From NCBI GenBank assembly GCA_003024985.2, contig PXIH01S0033857.1: a stretch of DNA of 12,608 nucleotides, one strand, 5' to 3'. Under the pieces are notes generated by a model. That model saw only the letters and a program-made list of their open reading frames with translations, did no database searches and was not told the DNA's origin. The position numbers were made by a program, and so were the translations under genes. This document shows positions 1-5,977 of the stretch, in pieces. The stretch is from Euperipatoides rowelli (taxonomy: Eukaryota > Onychophora > Udeonychophora > Euonychophora > Peripatopsidae). The number at the start of each line of letters is the position of its first letter. The stretch's first letter is position 1.

Positions 1-539
1 AACAGCACAGTTTTCAAACTCAGTTTTGATAAGTCTGTAAACAGGTGTCATTCTTACAGGTTTAAGAGCCTCAATGAGAAAATCCACATTATTCCAAAAT
101 ACTAAATCATTAACCTGAGAAAATAAATTATGCAGATCATCCTGGTGATGAGGATAAAAGCTTATTTTGGTTCCTTTCTCAAAGAGATTCCATCCCTTCA
201 ATCTGCTTGGTTTTTTGATAAATTAAGATTACAAAGTAGGTCATTTATATCCTCTTTTGTTATATGAAATGAGGATCACTTGATGAAATGTTGGCTTCAA
301 ATGTGAGACTATTGTCCACTTTGCCTTGCTGGGCCTCAACATCTTGATCATCTACTGGTCCATCAAGGGTCCAATTCTCTGGTGGTTTTGATATTGGCAG
401 CTCTTCACTATGGTGAACATGCCTTATAGCTGATGGCAGGTTTGAATACTTTATAGTATATTTTGATGAGATACCTGAAATGTTTATTAACAAAAATATC
501 AACGTGACAAATGATATTTTGGTACTCTTCAAACCATTG
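1..539 (-). pseudogene. Downstream part of a pseudogene of an arthropod multi-copy protein family, interrupted by the LTR element
   Basis: Read on the minus strand, this stretch encodes recognisable pieces in shifting frames. From upstream to downstream they are KYSNLPSAIRHVHH followed by a Pro-rich linker (about 450-375), then SSSDPHFI (about 285-263), NDLLCNLNLSKNQAD (about 245-201), KGWNLFEKGTK (about 197-165), and DLVFWNNVDFLIEAL (about 110-66), running off the window edge. I recall the same order of motifs from uncharacterised, highly repeated proteins in arthropod genomes. Their biochemical role is unknown to me and they may be mobile-element derived. Breaks seen: TGA at 531-529 where the family has Trp, a frame change near 480-450, TAA at 262-260 and TGA at 200-198, with a short deletion before KGWNLF. 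The longest open piece (532-260) seems to begin with a signal peptide, but that hydrophobic start is out-of-frame family sequence. The missing upstream part continues at 4932, on the other side of the retrotransposon. Confidence 0.75.
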
Positions 540-544
540 GTATT
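540..544. repeat. Target-site duplication, left copy (GTATT)
   Basis: GTATT directly abuts the point where the two LTR copies start to match (545). The same five bases directly follow the other end of the element at 4927-4931. Five base pairs fits a Ty3/gypsy integrase. Reading the pseudogene across the empty site, with one copy of the duplication, restores continuity of the flanking family sequence, which supports these boundaries. Confidence 0.85.
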
Positions 545-760
545 TATTGTATATCTAATAGAAAGAAATGAGATATGCTATTTATAAACAAAACTACATA
601 ATTTAATGAATTATAAAACGGCAAAACATAGGGAGAAATTATAGCATTACTGCTTAGGATCAAAATTAATTAAGAACAGTTAATTCTCGAATGAGAATGC
701 TGTATCATAAACTTGATACGCATGTCTTAATCTATACTGTTATATGTCAAAGATATAACA
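545..760 (-). repeat. 3' LTR of the retrotransposon (216 bp)
   Basis: It aligns without other gaps to 4733-4926 (offset 4188), apart from one 22-nt segment (727-748) present only here. About 12 substitutions are seen over the 194 shared positions. In element orientation the LTR begins TGTTATATC and ends ACAATA, so the outer end is TA, not the canonical CA. An alternative right edge at the TG of 548-549 would be canonical but does not fit the target duplication. A 10-bp inverted repeat (736-745 and 753-762) spans the element-side end. Confidence 0.95.
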
Positions 761-773
761 GTTATCCCCTCTA
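761..773 (-). promoter_or_regulatory. Polypurine tract of the retrotransposon
   Basis: On the minus strand TAGAGGGGATAAC lies directly upstream of the 3' LTR start (TGTTATATC). A purine run at this position is the plus-strand primer of LTR retrotransposons. Its TAG is also the apparent stop codon of the integrase C-terminal frame, so the pol frame appears to end at the tract. Confidence 0.75.
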
Positions 774-1915
774 CAGAAGAGTTAAGCGGTCCGGGGGTTT
801 CCGGGTCCTGGTAGGGTAACGATGTGGATACTGTGGAGTGTCCGAGGTTCGGTATCGAATCTGCATTTATCTGGTATCACAGGGTGGTAGATTGATAATC
901 TGTGGGGACACTGGATGAGTACCGATAACTGTTGTGGTTTGTAGATTAGAGGGTCATACTGGTAAATATTCCAAAAGATTAGTGGAGTCATCTGAGTGCA
1001 TACTGGAAGGTTCTAAGGGTAGAAGTTAAGAGGGTCGCAGCTGATTGAAGTGCCTCTTGAGTTGTCTACCAGCATTTAATCGAATTAGACAGGTCACTTG
1101 TGACAAGATCTTGACGATCTTGGCCTCTATCCATTTTGTCTTATAAATTCTGCTAAAGTTTTTGGTTAAGACATTTTGACCTTCAATGAATTTGTTCCTG
1201 AATGACTTCTGAGGTAGTAGAGGAAGGTGGTTTATTTTTTTGCAATCTACTAGGTAATTTTCTACCAAGGAAAAGTTTGGCAGGGGAAACCTTCAGTGTG
1301 CAATGTGGTGTGGTATGATAAGTATAAAGTAATTTGTTGACCACTGAGGTCAACAAATTACTTTAAATTCCTATCGTTGAGATCTTTCCCCTTTTTTAGG
1401 AAATTTTTGGCAATTTCAATGAATCTTTCAGCTTGCCTATTACTAGCTGGGTGAAGGGGGGGGCTGATTTAATGTGATGTATTCCTCAGTTTTTACAAAA
1501 ATGTTTAAAGTTGTCCGATGTAAATAGGGTGCCATTATCACTCACAATTAGTGCCGTGTAGTCATATCTGGAGAAGTAGTTTTCCAAGGTTATTACAATT
1601 TTCTCGGAGTTGGTTTTTTTCTAAGAGTTTATTCAAGTAGGGACCCATGATTTCTGTGTGAACACTTATCCACGGTCCTTTGGGGCATGTCCACGGGTGT
1701 ACGGTAAGTTTGGCGGGGTCCTATTGAGTTAAGCTGACAAGTGCGACAATTCTTGGCAATAAACTCAATATCCTTGTCGATGTTATACCACCAGCATGTT
1801 GACCTAACCAAAAGTTTCATTTTTACTATACTGTAATGACCATGGTGTATTTCTTTAAGAGACGCTGGTATAACAACTCTTAGACCCAGATTATTCAGCC
1901 GTCCTCAATGGATAA
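771..1915 (-). pseudogene. pol: Integrase region of pol, degenerate
   Basis: In element order: the zinc-binding HHCC segment lies around 1850-1725, with a His pair in IHHGHYS and the CRTC pair, and the intervening WWYNIDKDIE. The catalytic core follows. Its first acidic position is in VHTEIMGP (Glu at 1654-1652 where the family has Asp), the second Asp is in VSDNGT (1539-1537), and Glu is in QAERFIE (1429-1427). The spacing matches D-D35-E if one frameshift near the G8 run at 1456-1463 is allowed. About 20 codons between the first and second core motifs seem deleted near 1620. The C-terminal part reads through WIEAKIVKILSQVT and RQLKRHFNQLRPS (about 1140-1030). An Arg/Pro-rich tail RYPTRTRKPPDRL ends at a TAG (773-771). 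Stops at several places and an inverted duplication (1325-1365) confirm inactivity. Confidence 0.9.
1325..1365. repeat. Perfect 18-bp inverted repeat with 5-nt loop inside the integrase region
   Basis: The arms 1325-1342 and 1348-1365 are exact reverse complements, separated by ACTGA. On the minus strand the element-downstream arm carries sequence expected for integrase (leading into YHTTPHCT). The other arm is an inverted copy of it, occupying the place of normal coding sequence and introducing an in-frame TAA. This looks like a local inverted duplication, not a functional hairpin. Confidence 0.9.
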
Positions 1916-2110
1916 CTGTTTTTTTTTTTGTGAAAAGTTTTTATCAATAGGGTCATCATTATTAGGAGCTTTAGGCTAACCATGTCTAAGATAATCCATG
2001 ATTTTACGTAAATGTTGGTCCTGTTGTGTGGCTATGGCAATATCATCTTTTGTGAAAGGGAATTCCTCTTCAGCTTCCATGCAATAAATATTTTTAAGGC
2101 CTTCTTATTT
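1916..2110 (-). pseudogene. Linker between RNase H and integrase, degenerate pol
   Basis: Frame pieces such as KDDIAIATQQDQHLRKIMDY (about 2053-1994) resemble the poorly conserved connection between RNase H and the integrase zinc finger in Ty3/gypsy polyproteins. TAG/TGA stops and a T-rich homopolymer (from about 1919) break the frame. No separate gene is seen here. Confidence 0.6.
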
Positions 2111-2500
2111 AGTTAGAAATGAATTTGTTAGGGGAAGTCTGGAGAGTGCATCAGTGTTACTATTTTCCTTTGAAGGTTTATAAGTAATATTATAGTTGTA
2201 GTTTGACAAAATAATAACACTATGTTGCAGACTACTGGCTGCTAAGGTTGGAATTTCCTTTTCTGTACTAAAAATGTATGATAGGGGTTTATGATCAGTA
2301 ACAAGAGTGAAAGTTCGACCATATATATATTTATGGAATTTTTTTATTCCAAATATTATTCCAAGTGCTTCGCGGTCAAGTTGTGAATATTTTTTTTTTG
2401 TGTTATTTAAACTTCNGCGATGTGAAAGGATAGCGCCTAATCCATAGGGTGAGGCGTCAGTAGCAGGGATTAATACAGATTGGGGTTTTAGTGTGTCAAA
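2111..2500 (-). pseudogene. pol: RNase H region of pol, degenerate
   Basis: Minus-strand translation gives the retrotransposon RNase H landmarks in order: ATDASPYGLGAILSH (about 2465-2420), KYSQLDREALGIIFG (about 2395-2350), LVTDHKPLSYIF (about 2310-2270) and TDALSRLPL (about 2145-2120). The acidic residues of the first three motifs are present. An undetermined base lies at 2416 and there is a T run near 2389-2399. This part is the least damaged section of pol, but it follows a broken RT frame. In life it would remove genomic RNA during reverse transcription. Confidence 0.88.
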
Positions 2501-3430
2501 AGTTTTTGAGAGGTAATTTCTTCTTTAATAATTTGGAATTGTTTGTTAGTTTTTATTCCAGTGCCATTTGTTGCCATTACAAAGAAGTTGGTTTAGTTCG
2601 GATATTTTATGAGATAAATTAGGAATAAATTTGTGATAGTAACTCAATAGGCCAAGAAAAGATTGAAGTTGGTTGACATTAGTGGGGATGGGGGCATCAA
2701 TTACAGCTTTGATCTTGTTACTGTTTACACTTATACCCTTTTTGCTAACAATGTGACCCAAATACTCGATGCTCAACTTGCAAAATTTACATTTATTATT
2801 ATTAAGGTGTATTCCATTGTTTTCTAGAATTTCCAAAACTTCTTTTAAATCATCAAGGTGGGTATGTAAATTTTTACTGCTTATTAGAATGTCATCTAAG
2901 TCGCATACTACTTTAATTTTTTTATTTACAGTTTTTAAAATTATGTCCATGACACTTTAGAAAATTGCAGGGGCAAGTGAGAGGCCAAAAGGTAGCCTAT
3001 TAACACTAAAAGGTCCATGATGGGTATTAATTGTTAAAAGTTCACTAGATTTACTTTCCATTCGTATTTGGTGGTAAGCCTGGGCCATGTCTAATTTTGA
3101 GATTTCTCCTCCATTCAATTTACTGAGAATGTCATCTATGACTGGAAGTGGGTAATGGCCAATTACTAAATTTTTATTTAACCAATCCGTTAATCACCAC
3201 AAATTCGTAAACTTATATTTTTTTTAAATGGGAACAATAGGTGCCACCCACCTGGCAAATTTGACAGGTGTAATGATACCTTGTGATTGTAACTTAGAAA
3301 GTTCCTTTTCAAATGCAGATATAATAGCATAGGGCACATTTCGATGTTTACAAAATTTAGTTTGAGAATTTTTTTTTAAGAAAAAGATTGGCTTCAATGT
3401 CTTTAATACAACCCAGTTCATCTGAAAAGG
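2501..3430 (-). pseudogene. pol: Reverse transcriptase region of pol, degenerate
   Basis: RT motifs are seen in order: ELSKLQSQGIITP (about 3310-3270), PLPVIDDILSKLNGG (about 3155-3110), KLDMAQAYHQIRM (about 3100-3060), RLPFGLSLAPAIF (about 3000-2960), the catalytic loop region VVCDLDDILISS (about 2911-2876), and ENNGIHLNNNKCKFC with YLGHIVSKKGI (about 2830-2730). The catalytic tetrad that is normally Tyr-x-Asp-Asp reads Asp-Leu-Asp-Asp (2902-2891), so the Tyr is lost. There is an in-frame TAA at 2959-2957 right after APAIF and a frameshift near the poly-A/T stretch at 3214-3225. The thumb/connection segment continues to about 2546. Confidence 0.92.
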
Positions 3431-3449
3431 TTATCAAAGTGTGAAAGTA

Positions 3450-3890
3450 GCTTATTTAGTTACACATTGGAATTTTCAATTGAAAAGATTCCATTGCCCA
3501 AATTTGATTTAAGCCCAAGTGCAGAGAACCATGCTCTTCCCAGTAAGGAAGTGCTTCCAACATATGTAATAAAAAGTTCTAAATTATCCGCAGTGTTGCT
3601 TCTGTATTTAACAATAACTCCAGCAGGTTTGATTAAATGATCAAATGCTTTTAAAATTATTTTAGTAAGTTCTAATTGTACACTAGGCCATAATCTTTTA
3701 CAAAGGCTAATTGGGATAAGACTGATCGCAGCTACAGTATCTAGTTGGAAATTTATTTCCTTTGAGTTTACGATAATATTTAATACAATGGAGTTTGAAT
3801 CATCGACTGCATTTACAGCTTCATACGAGCTAATAACAAATTCTTCTTCACATTTATTTTCAAATAAAAAATGTCTTTGTTGGATAAAAG
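3450..3890 (-). pseudogene. pol: Aspartic protease region of pol, degenerate
   Basis: A long minus-strand frame contains FQLDTVAAISLIP (about 3750-3712) and, further on, SLLGRAWFSALGL (about 3545-3507). These correspond to the active-site and C-terminal motifs of retrotransposon aspartic proteases. The active-site triplet, normally Asp-Thr/Ser-Gly, reads Asp-Thr-Val (3741-3733). A single G-to-T change (GGA to GTA) could produce this, and it would inactivate the enzyme. The frame ends at a TAA near 3460, before the RT start. Confidence 0.85.
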
Positions 3891-4667
3891 AAGTGAATCA
3901 TCTCTTTAGCAAACTAAATAAAATTAGTTTTGCTTTATCTTTACTCTTGAGAAATTTGCAGACTGGTTTAATATGACCAACTTTACTACAATAATGACAT
4001 GTAGCATCTTTATATTTACAAAATTTCTCTATATGACTTCCGCCACAATGCTTACATTTATGCTGAAGCGCAAGCATTTTATTATTCCACTTTGGTTTTG
4101 TAAATTCAGTTTTTTTTTTTAATAAAGAATAAATCATTTTTATTATTTGCATTTTCAAATTGAGAAAAGTTTTTATTGCTTAATTTTGCAGCATAGGCTA
4201 AAGAGAGAACTTCTTCAAACGAAATGTCATTTTTTTTTTCTAGAATTAGCCTTTTTTTAAGACAAATCTTTTAAGCCATAAATAAACTGTTCAACTAACA
4301 TGAAATTTAGCTTTTCCGCAAACTCGTAATTGACGGAAATTTTCCTCAATTCGGCCGTGACTTGAAAGTGATTCAGAACTTGCTTTCTGCGCTCTCTAAA
4401 CTTAAAGCGCTCCATCCTAAAAAAGCCAACCGGTGTGAAATGTCTTCCTAACATCGTGAAAATTTCTTCCAAAGGTTTATGCTACGGGTCTCCTGGCGCG
4501 ATTAAATCGCAGAGCAAGTTATATGTTCTGCTTCCCACCACCGTTAAAACCGTGGCAACTTTAAGCTTATCCTAGACTTTGTTTGCCTCTAAAAATAGTA
4601 GTATTTGTTGTGCATATCTCTGCCAACTACACTTATGACAGTCAAAATTTTCAATTTTGGACTCCAT
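3891..4667 (-). pseudogene. gag: gag (capsid and nucleocapsid), degenerate
   Basis: The ATG at 4667-4665 starts MESKIENFD and a Ty3/gypsy-type capsid segment with SWQRYAQQILLFLEANK. The frame has TAG stops at 4574-4572 and 4484-4482, then continues through RMERFKFRERRKQVLNHF to a stop near 4257. After a frame change at A/T homopolymers (about 4252-4230, and again at 4110-4120) the nucleocapsid part carries two zinc knuckles. CKHCGGSHIEKFC is of the C-x2-C-x3-H-x4-C form, and CHYCSKVGHIKPVC is of the C-x2-C-x4-H-x4-C form (4056-3958). The pairing of a short first knuckle with a standard second one is familiar from animal gypsy-type elements. The product would have packaged element RNA in particles, but the frame is broken in at least four places. 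Confidence 0.88.
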
Positions 4668-4708
4668 AGTTATTAAAAGAAACGAAAAAATATCTTTATA
4701 ATTTTTAA

Positions 4709-4726
4709 GATTACCACTTGCCGCCA
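4709..4726 (-). other. Candidate tRNA primer-binding site
   Basis: Six bases inside the 5' LTR edge, the minus strand reads TGGCGGCAAGTGGTAATC. A TGG start matches the CCA end of a tRNA, and the position is right for first-strand priming. I cannot assign the tRNA by eye, and the site may carry mutations. Confidence 0.6.
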
Positions 4727-4732
4727 AATTTC

Positions 4733-4926
4733 TATTGTATATCTAAAAGAAAGAAATGAGATATGCTATTTATAAACAAAACTACATAATTTAATGAATT
4801 ATAAAATGGCAAAACATAGGGAGAAATTAGAGCATTAATGCTCAGGATCAAAATTAATTAAGAACAGTTCGTTCGCGAATGAGACTGATGTATCATGAAC
4901 TTGATACGCATGTCAAAGATGTAACA
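4733..4926 (-). repeat. 5' LTR of the retrotransposon (194 bp)
   Basis: Direct-repeat partner of 545-760, in the same orientation. It lacks the 22-nt segment found at 727-748 of the other copy. The deletion or insertion point lies between copies of ATGTC, which suggests slippage. Five of the 12 substitutions lie in a 19-bp patch (682-700 against 4870-4888). The left edge coincides with the end of similarity at 4733 and the right edge with the target duplication. Confidence 0.95.
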
Positions 4927-4931
4927 GTATT
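4927..4931. repeat. Target-site duplication, right copy (GTATT)
   Basis: Partner of 540-544. It directly follows the element end TAACA at 4922-4926. Confidence 0.85.
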
Positions 4932-5160
4932 GTAAAAGACATGTGACATGACACCTTTAACCAGCTGGTTAGTAACCTTACACAACTAATACAACAAATA
5001 CAATATGTGGGGCCTATGATTTATCCTGGTCACCGATTTTGCATCCAAAATATAGTTCATATAACTTCTTAACCATTGAAGTAAATTTTTGTGGGGAAGA
5101 TTTAAAAGTAAATTTACCACATATAGCAAAAATTGTTTGGATTGACACAAGTGCATTACA
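4932..5160 (-). pseudogene. Upstream part of the interrupted arthropod-family pseudogene
   Basis: The minus strand reads ICGKFTFKSSPQKF and then LYELYFGCKIGDQDK (about 5125-5020). These are landmarks of the N-terminal, Cys-containing part of the same multi-copy arthropod family found at 1-539. A TAG (5016-5014) stands where Trp is expected before APHI. The frame then shifts and leads through QLVKGVMSH towards the insertion point, where SFTIP is reached. Across the retrotransposon the family sequence resumes with MV-stop-RVP at about 537-521. This piece and 1-539 are therefore one pseudogene split by the insertion. The upstream limit is uncertain; no convincing start codon or promoter is seen. 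Confidence 0.72.
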
Positions 5161-5164
5161 AAAA

Positions 5165-5977
5165 AAATAAAACAGAGAAAACAAATAATAGTTCTAAAGT
5201 TTGTATATCACATTACTAAACAATTAAAATGATGTTCACTGTACAAGATCCACAGCACAGCTGACAGGGGATGGTCTAAGTTAATGATAATTCAGTGCTT
5301 GAAAGGACATGTTTATATACAATATATAGTAACAAAAATGTTAATTTTAGTATATTATATGTTAGAATATTTATAACAAAAAGACTGTTGGCGATAGACA
5401 AATTCTGATTTGCATATTTAAATTTTGCACTAAAAATACATATAGAAAACATCTAATACACATCTTGTAACAAAATATTTGTTATCAGTGTTATTAAATA
5501 TTCTTTCTCTACTTAAAAACAAATGCAGGAATGAATGGGTCATGCTGGCAAGGGGCAACCTGTAAAGTCAGCTGATTTGTGGTTTAGAGAACATTTTTTC
5601 CCCAACATAAAAAATTCTGGAATGAAAAGTTTACCCCCCCCCCTACTTTATTGGGAACTGTTTTTAATTGATGAATGTGCATAGTAATGAGTTAAGTGTC
5701 TTTCTTTTTATTATTGATGTTAAACATTAGAAAATAAGTTTCTGGAGTGAATATTTGCTTTTATTTTAAATTTGTTATTGTAATTAATTTTATCTAGAAG
5801 TAATATTAACTTATAACTAGTTCGTTCTTTTTATTATTGTAAGTAACTAACTAATACACTATTAAAAATGTTTAGAGCATCTATCAAAAAATAACAAATT
5901 ATTTCAATTCATAAGAATTTTAAAAATGCTAATGATTAAAATTATAAACTTTTAAAATGCCGAATTATTTTTTTTAG
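5165..5977. other. AT-rich non-coding stretch, probably the 3' end of an intron
   Basis: No open frame of note and no recognisable gene or repeat. The sequence is strongly AT-rich with many stops in all frames. One less AT-rich patch (about 5521-5645) ends in a run of ten C (5634-5643). The stretch ends in splice-acceptor signals at 5929-5977, so it is most simply an intron of the plus-strand gene. Confidence 0.6.
5929..5977 (+). promoter_or_regulatory. 3' splice site (branch point and acceptor) of the giant exon
   Basis: CTAAT at 5929-5933 matches the insect branch-point consensus. About 45 nt later comes ATTATTTTTTTTAG, whose AG is 5976-5977. The same bases form an in-frame TAG (5975-5977), so the reading frame cannot continue upstream on the genome and must be joined by splicing. 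The exon would begin at CAT (5978) in phase 0. Confidence 0.7.

Larger units (their letters stand above)
545..4926 (-). mobile_element. Degenerate Ty3/gypsy-type LTR retrotransposon, 4382 bp, inactive
   Basis: A complete but decayed element on the minus strand. In its own direction it has the 5' LTR (4926-4733), a candidate primer-binding site (4726-4709), gag with two zinc knuckles, protease, reverse transcriptase, RNase H, integrase with HHCC and DDE regions, a polypurine tract and the 3' LTR (760-545). The order PR-RT-RH-IN places it in Ty3/gypsy (Metaviridae), not Ty1/copia. No envelope-like frame is seen after integrase. All coding sections carry stops and frameshifts, many next to homopolymer runs, and catalytic residues in protease, RT and integrase are altered. 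LTR divergence of about 6% indicates an old insertion. It sits inside a pseudogene and is antisense to the plus-strand giant exon. The exact lineage within Ty3/gypsy is not determined here. Confidence 0.95.

Noticed and set aside
260-532. 90-residue minus-strand ORF with an apparent signal peptide
   Set aside because: Its hydrophobic start is out-of-frame sequence of the multi-copy family, whose in-frame reading is seen in the neighbouring frame. The ORF is a fragment of the pseudogene.
2769-2960. Plus-strand ORF opposite reverse transcriptase
   Set aside because: Antisense shadow of the RT region, with no recognisable protein feature.
3788-3976. Plus-strand ORF opposite protease and gag
   Set aside because: Antisense shadow; the minus strand here carries the protease upstream part and zinc-knuckle region.
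545-4926. Endogenous retrovirus with envelope gene
   Set aside because: The pol frame ends at the polypurine tract and no further open or decayed frame with signal or membrane segments lies between integrase and the 3' LTR.
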